A DNA stretch of 64,000 nt from Diplonema papillatum. Its lineage: Eukaryota; Euglenozoa; Diplonemea; Diplonemida; Diplonemidae. Both the position numbers and the translations under genes were made by a program. Of the stretch, positions 9,801-20,957 are shown one piece after another. The notes under the pieces were generated by a model. It was not told the origin of the DNA and ran no database searches. It saw only the letters and a list, made by a program, of their open reading frames with translations. The number at the start of each line of letters is the position of its first letter. Within the stretch, counting starts at the first letter, position 1. The stretch covers positions 31,656-95,655 of the forward strand of contig JAPJBO010000875.1 in the NCBI GenBank assembly GCA_030068145.1, read 5' to 3'.

Positions 9801-12800
9801 TACGACAGATGCAGCTTTGCTCCGCTACCTAATACATCAAGGGTCGTTAATTTTGAGGAAGCAGCAGCTCCTCGTAAATCAACTGGATCGTAAGCTACCT
9901 GCACCGCAAACAGCGAGACGAAGCCTTGCGAGGGTTGGAGGAGGCGAACGACAGTATCAACGAGTTCAGTTTGCTGCGAGAGCGGCTGAGAGCCGACCTG
10001 CGATCTAGCGAGCAAGTCAACGACGTGCTCAAGGCAGAAGTCACCGACTTGGAAGACACCCTGAAACAGCTCGGCGATGAACTCGATGACAAGACGAGTC
10101 GCATCAAGGACCACCATGTGTGTGCTCCTTTTCAACTTACTAGGATCATAGGTGTCACGGCAAGTTTTGGCAGCCGCTGCTTAAGTGCTTGCCTACCTTG
10201 ATGGCACTTGCACTTTACAGAACTCAATGCTTACAAAATTTGATTTGGATTTACATCTGGATGTCACCTCAACACAAAACAAGTTGTCAACAACCAACAA
10301 GTAAAATAATAAAACAAAACTACGCATTACAGTCTAGCTCGTAATTAGTGCGGCTTTAATTCGAGTACATTTTAATTATGTCGTTTTTAATTTTGTCGGG
10401 CCCATTTTTCCTGCATTTTGGACTTAATTACATTTTTCCTGGGTGGGCCTGAGCGAGGCTACTTCCAGACGGTGTGGTACAGTACTCCGCGTCCTGCCGA
10501 CTCGCTCCAAGGCAGATGTTGCACCACGAACAAGGGAAAACGCGTCGAAGAAATAAATCTGATATTGATGAAAGAAAAAGGAAGCAAGGCAACAAGTAAC
10601 ATGCAGGGTCAAAACCTTGTGTCTTTTTGGAAATGGCCAAAAAAAAAATTCTGGAAAAAAAAATGGGGTTTTTGAATTTTAAAATTTTGGAACAAACTCT
10701 GCAGAAATTTTCGAGGAAGTTGAGCAATTTTTTTTTTTTCCAAATTTTTTTTTTGGGGGTCATCGGCCCCGCGGGAGCGTTTTAAAAAGACCCAAGGTTC
10801 TGACCCTGCATGGTAAACCCGGACCTAGTCGATGTTTGCAAGAGACCTTCGTGGATGTGTCCACATGGCCAAGAGACCTTGCGGCTTTACCTTCGAGCAG
10901 CTTAGCCTCCCTCGGTGCGCTGCAACGATCTCATCTCGTGTCGGACAAATTCGCTTGGGACGACCGAAAGATCTTACCAGTACAAAACGACCTGCTTCGT
11001 CGCCCCCAGATGGTCTGGCACGTTTTCTCGTACTCTGAGGTTGGGTGGGAATGGTCTCTGCTGCATGCTCTTCGGGCTGGGAAGGCACAACGAGTTGTGG
11101 TTCGTCAGTTGCTTTCTGACCGTCCACAGGGACTTCAGCATCTTCTTCGAGGTTCGCCAGTTCGCAGTACTGGTCGTAGAGGATTGTAGTGGATTCCGGA
11201 GGCGGCTCGTTGAACACAGCCCGCAGAATACCCGCAGCTGTCCACGACTTCACGACAACCTCTGCCGAGGTTGTATCGATGGCTTCGGCAAGGTAACGGT
11301 ATTTACGGTCACGACGAACCTTCAGCCTTCCGTCGAGCAGTTGCTTGGTCGCATCACCTGCGTCGCTGGTGGTGAATAGCTCTTCGATGTGTGCACCCCA
11401 AGCCTTCTTGGCCTTCTGCTTGATGCATGATATGATGAACATATCGGCCGGCTGAAAGCAGTGAGTCTGCTTCTTGGGGATCTGAACAATTGAGATGTTC
11501 TCACAAGCCAAGCCCACCTCTTCAGTAACATGCTGCGTCGCAGCGTCGAGGATCAGGACGGCCTTGTGTGTTGTTGGTAAACTGTGTTCGACGCGGATGC
11601 GAGCCACTACGATTTTGAACTCGCTCAACCATTCCGCGAACGTTGCCTGGCATTGGAAGTGGGATCGTTCGGAATGTTGCTGCATGATTTTGGCGTGAGG
11701 CTGGCCTTCTGGAACGGCATGAACAGCAGTGGTCTTTCCTTGCCAGATCAGCTGCATCAGGTGAATCTGGCCGTCGGCGGAGCTCAAGACAGAGCAGGTG
11801 AATCCCATCTTGTTGCTCGCCACCGCGATGTTTTTCTTCTCACCTCTTTTAACGCGTTCCCACGTCCACTGCTGGTTGCTGTTGTCCAAATGCACGAAGA
11901 ATTCGTCCATGTTGAACAGGAGGGCTTTACAGCCCACGTCAGTTTGCGACAGTTCTTTGTAGAACAGTGCACCATCATCCCTGATCTGTTTTGCAGAGAC
12001 GGTGCGGTCCGTTGTGGCCTTGCGAACGCGGATTCCCATTCGTGCCATCTCCGCCTTGGCCCATGACACGCTGAAGAGCAGCACTCGGTCCTGTGAAACC
12101 AGCATTGGCCGACTACGTCCAACAACACCCCGGGCAACACAAGCAAAGATGTAAGCTGAGATCGGAGCACCTGTCCGACGAATGGTGTCGAAGACCCGAC
12201 CCAGGATCCGTTGTTCTTCTGCTAGGAGTATGTGTTTCGGCCCACGTGTCTCTGGTTGAAAGTAGCGGCGGTGCTCTTCCCAGAACTTCTTCCAGCGCTG
12301 GACAACACGTTCACCCACCTTGTTGTCCGGATGGAGGCCGTTCCAGCGCCGGGCTGCTTGAGCAGCCGATGTTTGTCGTGCCATGTCGGTGAGTGCTTTG
12401 ATGTCATCTGGGGCAAGTGTTGAACGGGTCTTTGTTGCTTTCGTCACTTCGTTGGCGTGGGTCTTTGCAGCTTTGATGTCAGGTGGTTCGGTGAAGCGAT
12501 CCATTCTTCTTTTTTGCCGGTGTTGGCCTCGATTTCAGGGTTATCCTGGAGTGGAGGTTGGTGATGTGTTTAGCTGGAAACATGACCATGTGTTGTCGGA
12601 GTTAATTTTGTCGACTTTAATTATGTCGTTTTTATTTTTTTCGCCCGACCAAATCCGACATAATTAAAAACGACATAATTACCGCCTGCACTGTAGTTTA
12701 CTCCACCGTTTCCGTCACCCTCAGGGAGGAACACAAGCATGCATGGCCAAGGTTTATCATCGCAAGGTGACGCGCCAACTAATGCGACTCTCAGCAACGA

Positions 12801-15800
12801 AAAATGAGAAAAGTTCAGTCTATTAGCGTTGTTGGCTGCACCGGAAGATGAGCAAAGGAAGCCGAAGCGTAAGAAAGCGATGTCCGAAACGAGAAGAAAA
12901 CTGCAGACCCAAACACTGAATTTCGTCGAGTTCCACCTGGGACAAGACATTGCGCTCCCAAGAGTTCAAAGCAGACCCCAAAAACGTCCACGGCAGGCCG
13001 AAATAGCGAACCTGAAGATGCTTGTCCGAGAGAAAGAGGAACAGGCGGAGGACCACAAGCAGGAGCTTGAGCAGGCCATCTCCATCAGCAGAGAGCTGCA
13101 GCGCACCGCCGACCTCATGCACCACGGCTCGCAGCGACTAGAAGAGAAACAACAGCAACGGGGGCAGCTCATCGAAGAGCAGCACTCTCGCCTCAGGAGC
13201 CAGGAAGCGCGGATCCAGGAGCTCGTCGACGAGTTGAAGCAGGTGGCGAGCGATCTCGAGGACAAGGACGCCGTCGTTAAGCGGCAGCAGGCGATGCTGG
13301 CGACACAGCAAACCGTACTGGACAACGAGGTGTGTGCGGTCCTCGCTCTAATTTTAGTGTCCTTTTCAGACCCTGCTCGCTACCCTCCGTTAGGGGTGTG
13401 GTCAGGGGGAGCGTTTGAAGTTTCAGAGATGAGATACACCTTTCGTCGTTTCCGCGTCCACACACCACGGAACCTACTCTCCGGGACTGGTCGCGGCCCG
13501 TGCCACACTATTTGTCTGACACCAGCTGCGCATCATGACCATGGGCAAGAATTGTGTGCGAAAACTTAGACACGAATATAGCTCAAAGAATCTGCAAAAT
13601 AGCACGAAAATCGTAACCCCGTTTCCACAATCCCTTGCCACCCAAAACAGCGAGCGGCGTATCTGGAGCGCGATGAGGGCAACAGAGACCTCGCGAGCAA
13701 ACTCCGTTCTGACGTGAAGGAAGCACAGCGAGGGCGGCAAGAAGCGCTGGACAAGGTTCAGCTCGTCATGAAGGACGTCGAAGCCGGGAAGCAGCAAGTC
13801 GCTTTTCTCAAGAAGCAGCTGGCCGATGCTTCCGTCGTGCACACCGCGAAGTCGCAGCTCAACGAAAAGGTGTGTGACTCGCATCCTCCCCGGTTCCTTT
13901 ATGGCGTTGTGGAACGCCCGTACGTCTTGTGTTTCCTTTTTGGGAAACCGTCGGTCCCGAGGGACGCGAGCTGTTTGGTGCCTTGCACGCGCAGCATGTT
14001 CTTAAAGGCGGCGGTTCTACCGCCACCCTTTTCCACGTTTTTGTGAGGCACCTCCTTCCTGGCATACCGACGTCGTCCCTCCACTACGACAAGAGCCGCC
14101 GCGGCATGCGATTTCCTGGCTTTCCCCCCCCGTTTCCCGGTCGTACCTCCCCTTCCCTAATACCAGCAACCGCGCTCTATCTCTCGAAGGGTTGGCCTCT
14201 TCTTCCAAACCCTGGCTGATGGGGGGTTGTGTTGCTGTATCTCGGTGCTGAAAAATGCACCTATGCGGTGAAGCGGCCGACGGACCACAGAGGCAAAAGG
14301 CAGAAAAGGGAAGGCAGGCGCGGTCGGTTCGAGAGGCGACAATCGCGGATAAGGCAACGAGTACAGAGCAGTCCACGCGCAGGCGAGCAGTGAAGCGGCC
14401 CGCGTCGCAGGCGACACAAACGGAAGAAGACCGTGCAGCAGGGAGTGGAGACGAGGTGATACAAAACGAAGGCCAGGATCACGATGCACCTTGCACTCCG
14501 CTGGTACCACAGCGGTCGCCTGATACCACGATTCGTGGCTGGAAATACCACAACATTTCAGTGGAACGGGTTGTTGTTGCATTAGTGGTTTTGTCTTATG
14601 GCGGTGCCTCTCGTCTCGCCTGTCATATGATACGGCTCTGCCATGCTGGTTCGAGCCAGACGCTAGCGCCCGTCCTGTTGTGCAACGCGTGTCTTTCCGT
14701 TGAGCGGAAATCGACGAAGGGTTTCACCAGTCACTTGTACTTCACTACCGAAGGTTCCCCTCTGCCTAGGAGGCGGGTTGTCTATTTGGGGAGTCGAGTA
14801 TCATAGGCCAGCATTTCGTTACGTGACCCGGCGGGGGGTGCCTCCCCTCTTCTATGTAGCTTCTATATCTTACATCTTCTTCGAGAAGCCCCGATGCTAG
14901 CATCAAACATGCAAGAGAGACAGTGTTCTGTTTGGACATTACCGTGATTGGATTAGTGTTGAACCGGGTTTTACCCGGGACACCCTCCCAGGTTTTACCC
15001 GGTTCGGCATTTTTTTGGGGTTTGTGCACTTTGCATAATTTCGCTGGTGGTTGCCCGCGCCTTGGGGCGCACACAGCTCGGCATTAGATGCTGCCAAAGG
15101 ATAGGCTGCAGGACTACCTCTGGTGCAGTCACTGAGGTGACTACCTGGGACACCCCCCTGTTATTCACCCCGTTCCAGCTTTAGTCCAGTTCAACATTGG
15201 TAAGAAAAGGTTCTCCCCCCCCCCCCCCCCTAGGGCTAAGTTGGATGGAAACGCCGTTTCTTTTAGTTTTTTCGAAATATGGAAACGGAAACGGAAACGG
15301 AAACGTTTCCGTTTCTTTTAAAAGAAACGCCGGAAGGCTCCTCATGCTGAGGGGTCCTATAGGATACCACTTCGCGGGTCCTTCTGTGTCCGTCGGGTGT
15401 CCGTTTCCAGCCAAATTTTGGCTTTCCTTTCAGAGGGCGGGATCACCTTCTTCTTTTGATCTACCAGCGGGCACTTCTCTTCCTCCGTCTTCTGGCGGGC
15501 TCTCTGACTCTTCAGGGCCCTTCCTGGGCTGTTCTTCGACTTGGCTCGGCCCCTTCTTGTGTGTCGTCGCGGTCTCGTTTGTGCAGAGCAGTCGCTGATG
15601 CTCACCGTTTTCTTTCATCGGCAATCTGACACGAGCAAATAGGTAACCACAAGCTAATGATGCAGAATGTCGTCACATGCGGATGCTGAGGTTTTCTGAC
15701 ACCAGGTTCCACTCTTCTGTGCCTACCACTTCGTCCTCTGCTGCTTCCAACCCACGTTCTCATGTTTACTTGTATCGGCGGCCGTGCCGAGTGGGGCTTT

Positions 15801-18800
15801 TTGAATCTGCCGTCCTCTTCTGCATTGTCGGTGGGGTTCTTCCTGCCGTCGCTGTCTATGCTCCGACAACACCGCCCGATGGTGCCCCTTCCGGTGACGG
15901 TTGCCACCCGTCGTCGTATGCAAGGTGCACAGTGGCAAGCGATGTTTAACGCACACGTTACTGCGTGGCCATCGCTTTTCTGGCGGGTTCAACATTGCCC
16001 CGGCATACGTGTGCCCTTCTCACCTCCTGATGCTGATCGCACTCCCTCTTTGTCTTACGCCGCCGAAAAACCCCGGTCTTGTAGCCTGTGGCGCGGCGGT
16101 GCTCCCGCTGTCCTGAACGACCGTATCTGTATAGCCTATTATTGGAAGCGGATGTGCTTTCCCGATCGTCTTCAGCGCGTTGGCCAACGGCCTCGCATAA
16201 CAGAGCATCGTCGCCACAACAGCCATTGGTATAAAGAGCTGCAGACCTCAAAGTCATCACAACCGGATGCGTGTGGTTGCGTCTGCTCCACGCGGTCGCA
16301 ACTCTTATGCTTCTTTCCTCCCTCTTTTTCGGAGCCACCTTGTCCATGGTTTCCCACTGGATTGCGGGGTCCGCCGTTCGGAACACATTTCCGGTCGGAC
16401 CTTCAGCCAGTATACTAGTGGCATACCAGCCGTTTCTTTTGAAAAGAAACGGCGTTTCCATCCGCCGCCAAAAAGAAGGAAACGGAAACGGAAACGGAAA
16501 CGGAAACGTTTCCAACGTTTCCATCCTACATAGCCCTAGGGGGGGTCAAAAGCTGTCAAAATAGGTCATTTTTTTGGGAACCACATAGGGGCTCCTAAGA
16601 GGCAATACAATTTGGTAAACCACCCCAGAACCGTATAGAAATGCCTAAAACATGCTTTTTGGCTGCTGAAGTGCCCCGAAAAGGCCTTTTTACGAGTGCC
16701 CAATTTTTGGACTCAGGGTGGACACCGTTTGGTACCGGTGTTCTTCTTTTTAGGTGACAACCCCAAAAATAGTGACAGCATGAACCGAAGAAGGAAAACA
16801 ACACTGCCCAAACCTATGTGTTTTTACTCAAAAGACTTTCCTGAGAGTTGGGGATGGTGGGGCTTCGTAGGAGGCACCGACAAGCGACTCAATGAGGTAC
16901 GGCTTCGTAACGTGCCGCCCCCTCGAGTCCTTGACGTCAGCGCCAGCTTTCGTAGTGGCCTGTGTCGTGTAGCGTGCTACCGCAAGCTGCAGATACCCTG
17001 CCCTGAGCTGCTATGTCGTGGCAGTCCTATAAATCCACCGCCGAACCTTTTCGTTCAAGTCCAGTTTTCTATTTTTGTTCAAGCTCAACGTGCGTTGGGG
17101 TTAGGTACCAGAGATACACCCCGGTGACCAGTATTGTCTTCCGTGCGTGTGCAATGCGACCCTTTCGGGTGGTGTACGAAAGGCGAACTTGAATAAACGA
17201 CACTGTCGCGTGCATCCCTTCAACAAAAACGTTGATATCTGGAAAATCCCACTACGGATGATAGCATCTCATTGTTTTTCTCGGAAAGACATCGAACTTT
17301 GTGAATATCGCTCTAGCAGAAGTTCGGGGAAGAGCTGCTGCCTGCGGTGTCAACAGCACCTCAGCTTGCGCAAGACCCAGAGAACCTTTTGGGACGTTGT
17401 TAACCATCCAGACGAGCAACGTTCATAGCTGCCTTCCTCCTGGGTGTCGTTCGCCCTTTTGTTGCTTCCATTTGTGGCTGCCTGTACGTGATTGTAGTCT
17501 CATCTTTGCATGGTATGAACAGTGAAGCACACCCACAGGCTGCTAGCCGGTACCAAACGGTGTCCACCCTAAAACCATCAACTAATACACCCCCCCCTGG
17601 GCCATTTTCCATGAAACTTCCCCCAAAAACACGTTTCCGGGCATTTCTGAGGCGGGTTGCATGTTTTTTTAGGCTTAAACTGCCGTTAAGTCTACAGGCT
17701 GAAAATGTCACCATTTTGACGCAAAAAAAGACCTTTTGACCCCCCCTAGGGCTATGTAGGATGGAAACGTTGGAAACGTTTCCGTTTCCGTTTCCGTTTC
17801 CGTTTCCTTCTTTTTGGCGGCGGATGGAAACGCCGTTTCTTTTCGAAAGAAACGGCTGGTATGCCACCAGTATACTGGCTGAAGGTCCGACCGGAAATGT
17901 GTTCCGAACGGCGGACCCCGCAATCCAGTGGGAAACCATGGACAAGGTGGCTCCGAAAAAGAGGGAGGAAAGAAGCATAAGAGTTGCGACCGCGTGGAGC
18001 AGACGCAACCACACGCATCCGGTTGTGATGACTTTGAGGTCTGCAGCTCTTTACACCAATGGCTGTTGTGGCGACGATGCTCTGTTATGCGAGGCCGTTG
18101 GCCAACGCGCTGAAGACGATCGGGAAAGCACATCCGCTTCCAATAATAGGCTATACAGATACGGTCGTTCAGGACAGCGGGAGCACCGCCGCGCCACAGG
18201 CTACAAGACCGGGGTTTTTCGGCGGCGTAAGACAAAGAGCATCAGGAGGTGAGAATCGCACACGTATGCCGGGGCAATGTTGAACCCGCCAGAAAAGCGA
18301 TGGCCACGCAGTAACGTGTGCGTTAAACATCGCTTGCCACTGTGCACCTTGCATACGACGACGGGTGGCAACCGTCACCGGAAGGGGCACCATCGGGCGG
18401 TGTTGTCGGAGCATAGACAGCGACGGCAGGAAGAACCCCACCGACAATGCAGAAGAGGACGGCAGATTCAAAAAGCCCCACTCGGCACGGCCGCCGATAC
18501 AAGTAAACATGAGAACGTGGGTTGGAAGCAGCAGAGGACGAAGTGGTAGGCACAGAAGAGTGGAACCTGGTGTCAGAAAACCTCAGCATCCGCATGTGAC
18601 GACATTCTGCATCATTAGCTTGTGGTTACCTATTTGCTCGTGTCAGATTGCCGATGAAAGAAAACGGTGAGCATCAGCGACTGCTCTGCACAAACGAGAC
18701 CGCGACGACACACAAGAAGGGGCCGAGCCAAGTCGAAGAACAGCCCAGGAAGGGCCCTGAAGAGTCAGAGAGCCCGCCAGAAGACGGAGGAAGAGAAGTG

Positions 18801-20957
18801 CCCGCTGGTAGATCAAAAGAAGGTGATCCCGCCCTCTGAAAGGAAAGCCAAAATTTGGCTGGAAACGGACACCCGACGGACACACAGAAGGACCCGCGAA
18901 GTGGTATCCTATAGGACCCCTCAGCATGAGGAGCCTTCCGGCGTTTCTTTTAAAAGAAACGGAAACGTTTCCGTTTCCGTTTCCGTTCCCGTTTCCATAC
19001 TTCGAAAAAACTAAAAGAAACGGCGTTTCCATCCAACTTAGCCCTAGGGGGGGAAGATACTTTTCCCATTTTCTGGATATTTTCACCTCAAAGTACTGCA
19101 TCCGAACGTGAAAATGGGGTATGCATGTGTTTTATGCGCCTCACTTTGACCAGAGAGGTAGAAAAACGGGGTTTTCACCGGAATTACGCCGGAACACCTT
19201 TGAAAAGTGGTCAAAGTACCATAAAAAAGGCCAAACCCAAATGTTGCCTTTATTCCTAAATTTGCACATTTGGGGCTTCTCAGCCGCTTCTGTCGCGTCT
19301 GTCCGACCGAAGGGACCTGAAGACCCGCTTCAAAAAGAAACAGACCGCAAAGGGAAGAGACCCCAATGAGAAACGGGGCGGGCTCATTGCAAGAATGCAG
19401 CCAGTGTCCCCTTCTTGACTGCCTTAGCAACGGGTCCCCATTCACACGGGTTTGCCTGTCGCCTTGCACGGACGGAGGATGACAGAACGCTTGGTGGACA
19501 TTCCATGCACGTCCGTCCTGTAGCGCGGGGTTAGGGCAGCGATTTTTGATGCGCACACGTGCACACCAATTCAGAAGGTTTGCACGGCCGCACGCGGCTG
19601 GCTGGCGCAACCAAAGGGTGAGGGGCGGCAGCTTTATCATCATCTACTTCGCCAAATTCGCGAAGCGAAGTGTGGATAGGCTAGGGAGTACACCCGTGCC
19701 TATTTAAGACTTGATGCTAGCATCAAACACATGAGAGGCAAGTAGCGCCTGAACACGAAACTAAGATTTCCCCCCCTGAACTAAGTTTTCCCCCCCAATA
19801 ATGCTTTGCGAATGTGTTCGTGGTGTCGGCCGCAGGAGTCTTTTTGGCTAGCCAAAGAGAGTAAAAGAGGGAAAGAGTACAGTAGTGAGTAGAGAAGAGA
19901 ACGAGTGTAGAAGAACGGAGGTAGCACAGACTACCAGACCAGCGGAGGCCACCGCAAAAAGATTTCTTACCTCTTCCTTATCCCTCAAAACCAGCACCAA
20001 TAACAACGACCCCCCAAGAATGCTTTGCTCACACAGTGCGGTATGCTCGAGGATGAAATCGCGACCCAAACGGACACGGCAAAGTCCTTGCGGCGGGTCA
20101 TCCAAGAGAAGGACGAGAAGATCCGCGCCCTAGAGGCCGCCGACGCCTCGTCGCGGAAGCAGCTCACCGAGCTGCACGCGAAGCTGCACCAGTGCGACGA
20201 GGCGCGCGACGCGGTCGTGAGCCTGCTGATGACCCGGCAGCTGAGCCAGCCGCACGACTCAACTGCCGCCATCAACGCCATGGACCTCCACTCGCTCGCG
20301 GTGCAGTGCGCCAGCCGCCTGGAAGCATTCACGCAAGAAAGCAACGCGTTGGACGACTTGAACGAGTACTTCGTCGACCTCCGTCGCGACGTCGTCTCCG
20401 CTTGGCTCCTCCTGCCCGAGGAGGTGAAAGCGTACATTGCAGACCAGCACGTGCTGCTTGAAAACGAGCTTGACACATCGGACGAGCGGGGGGCGGCGGT
20501 GGACAAAAGCGCCGAGGACCGCGAGTTGTGGCCGACGGCCCGCCTGCTGATGCACAAAGGGCTCGTGGCGTTGAAAGACACGCGGCTGCTGGTGGACCAG
20601 CTGCAAGAGATCGAGTGCCAGAACAAGCTGCTGGAAGATGCGGTCGAGGCGAGAAGCGAGTGGAAGGAGACGTTCGCGCTGCAGACCCGCGACCAGATGC
20701 TCGGCGGCGTCGAGACGAGCTACCGCGCGGCTGCAGACATCGGAAAGCTGGCAGCCGCGGCGAAACGAGCCCTGAAGCCGGATGTTCCTTTGGAGGTGGA
20801 AGACATCGCCGGCCACGCGGCGGCCGTCAAGGCGACCCTCGCGAGAGTGGTCGCGCACTGCTTCACCGACAAGGAGAAGACCGCCCACAACTTCACCGCG
20901 CCCGCCTTCGCCGTCAAGAAACCCGCCAAACCGAAGGCTCGCCCGGCCGGCAAGTGA
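6864..20957 (+). CDS. Multi-exon coiled-coil protein, about 964-1019 aa
   Basis: Exons are inferred from open frames joined at matching phases: 6864-7180, 7681-8055, 8204-8278, 8662-8881, 9432-9662, 9914-10117, 12997-13329, 13651-13869 and 20037-20957. The first three introns are phase 2 and the rest phase 0. Donors are GTACGC, GTATCT, GTATGG, GTATGC (twice) and GTGTGT (three times). Acceptors are mostly ACACAG or AACAG. The sum is 2895 nt (964 aa), or 1019 aa with a candidate exon at 14291-14455. The ATG at 6864 opens a Ser/Arg-rich head. Exons 2 to 8 are almost continuous heptad-type coiled coil rich in Glu, Lys, Gln and Leu. The last exon starts with coiled coil, passes through a more globular helical section (about 230 aa) and ends in a Lys/Ala/Pro tail. 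No catalytic motif is seen. A cytoskeletal or ciliary structural protein is plausible but unproven. Its introns hold a pogo-type transposon and a large inverted element pair. Confidence 0.82.
7310..7622 (+). repeat. Dispersed repeat family B, intronic copy
   Basis: Contains the family core GTGTCACGGCAGGTTTTGGC, then CAGCCGCTGCTTA, a GTGCATGCTAATCC block and an AACAAAACTACGCAC tail. It fills most of the first intron of the coiled-coil gene and ends about 60 bp before that intron's acceptor. The family ends carry AGGTGTCA and TGACACCT in inverted orientation, which hints at a MITE-like origin. Confidence 0.8.
9709..9745 (+). repeat. Palindromic motif GATGCTAGCATC with conserved flank
   Basis: The core TTGATGCTAGCATCA is followed by an (A)ACATGCA(A/T)GAGAGGCAG-like flank. 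Similar copies occur at 14889-14930, 19709-19740, and in weaker form at 21253-21290 and 21599-21625, all in or just after the coiled-coil gene. The shared flank shows a dispersed repeat end rather than chance palindromes. Function unknown. Confidence 0.7.
10134..10325 (+). repeat. Dispersed repeat family B, shortened copy
   Basis: Has the GTGTCACGGCAAGTTTTGGC core and the AACAAAACTACGCA tail, but the middle is altered to TGCCTACCTTGATGGCACTTGCA, a variant also found at 40820-40855. It lies directly left of the pogo-like transposon in the same intron. Confidence 0.75.
10373..12681 (-). mobile_element. Pogo-like (Tc1/mariner superfamily) DNA transposon
   Basis: About 2.3 kb, inserted in the intron between exons 9914-10117 and 12997-13329 of the coiled-coil gene and transcribed against it. 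The 27-bp ends are inverted copies with one mismatch; both begin TAATTATGTCGTTTTTAATT. A TA target duplication would fit, as expected for this superfamily. It carries one long transposase ORF (10825-12504). Between ORF and left end lies a low-complexity A/T-rich stretch (10620-10760). The intact ORF and near-perfect termini suggest recent activity. Confidence 0.85.
10825..12504 (-). CDS. DDE transposase, pogo/Tigger type, 559 aa
   Basis: An uninterrupted frame from ATG 12504. The N-terminal ~110 residues look like a helix-turn-helix DNA-binding region (IKALTDMARQTSAAQAARRW). The catalytic core follows the DDE_1 pattern: Asp200 in LLFNMDE, Asp320 in LILDAATQH and Asp354 in CFQPADM, giving a spacing of about 33 residues between the second and third acidic residues. 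The C-terminal third is variable and ends in a basic stretch. The enzyme would cut and paste the surrounding 2.3-kb element by binding its inverted ends. No frameshift or stop is seen, so it may be functional. Family assignment to Tc1/mariner-pogo rests on these motifs. Confidence 0.85.
   Translation of the reverse strand: MDRFTEPPDIKAAKTHANEVTKATKTRSTLAPDDIKALTDMARQTSAAQAARRWNGLHPDNKVGERVVQRWKKFWEEHRRYFQPETRGPKHILLAEEQRILGRVFDTIRRTGAPISAYIFACVARGVVGRSRPMLVSQDRVLLFSVSWAKAEMARMGIRVRKATTDRTVSAKQIRDDGALFYKELSQTDVGCKALLFNMDEFFVHLDNSNQQWTWERVKRGEKKNIAVASNKMGFTCSVLSSADGQIHLMQLIWQGKTTAVHAVPEGQPHAKIMQQHSERSHFQCQATFAEWLSEFKIVVARIRVEHSLPTTHKAVLILDAATQHVTEEVGLACENISIVQIPKKQTHCFQPADMFIISCIKQKAKKAWGAHIEELFTTSDAGDATKQLLDGRLKVRRDRKYRYLAEAIDTTSAEVVVKSWTAAGILRAVFNEPPPESTTILYDQYCELANLEEDAEVPVDGQKATDEPQLVVPSQPEEHAAETIPTQPQSTRKRARPSGGDEAGRFVLVRSFGRPKRICPTRDEIVAAHRGRLSCSKVKPQGLLAMWTHPRRSLANID
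14291..14455 (+). CDS. Candidate extra exon of the coiled-coil gene
   Basis: This frame is open, starts after an ACCACAG acceptor and ends at GACGAG before a GTGATA donor. Both junctions are phase 0, so it fits between exons 13651-13869 and 20037-20957 without breaking the frame. It would add 55 residues, charged and Thr/Gln-rich, including ATQTEEDRA, which resembles IATQTD near the start of the next exon. The donor differs from the GTATGC/GTGTGT style of the rest of the gene. An alternative acceptor (GGCAG) would start it at 14318. Confidence 0.45.
15224..16545 (+). mobile_element. 1.32-kb inverted-ended element, left copy
   Basis: Begins at a C-run followed by CCCTAGGGCTAAG...GGATGGAAACG and ends with the inverse CCATCCTACATAGCCCTAGGG plus a G-run. 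Just inside both ends are tandem GGAAAC/GTTTCC hexamers. A second, almost identical copy lies in opposite orientation at 17740-19053; this copy has a 12-bp stretch near 16029-16040 that the other lacks. ORFs exist in several frames on both strands but shift frame, and none resembles a known transposase. Non-autonomous DNA element or foldback element. Confidence 0.75.
16546..17739. other. Spacer between the inverted 1.3-kb copies
   Basis: About 1.2 kb. Inverted similarity continues weakly inside it: AGGGTGGACACCGTTTGG at 16718 is matched by its reverse complement at 17555-17572, so the palindrome may once have been larger. No recognisable protein. It may be the loop of one large foldback element, or ordinary intron sequence trapped between two insertions. 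Confidence 0.5.
17740..19053 (-). mobile_element. 1.31-kb inverted-ended element, right copy
   Basis: Reverse-complement copy of 15224-16545 with the same ends and GGAAAC hexamer tracts. Together the two arms form a 3.8-kb inverted repeat inside the large intron before the last exon of the coiled-coil gene. The arms are nearly identical, so duplication or insertion was recent, or gene conversion keeps them alike. Confidence 0.75.

Noticed and set aside
14640..14670. tRNA gene suggested by TGGTTCGAGCC
   Set aside because: No matching A box, acceptor stem or anticodon arm at the right distance.
15290..15320. (GGAAAC)n tract as interstitial telomere repeat
   Set aside because: The hexamer is not a known telomere type, is only a few units long, and is mirrored at the ends of the 1.3-kb element, so it belongs to that element.
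15762..16418. 218-aa ORF in the left 1.3-kb element as a protein gene
   Set aside because: The mirrored copy has a 12-bp difference in this frame, overlapping ORFs of similar size exist on the other strand, and no motif is seen.
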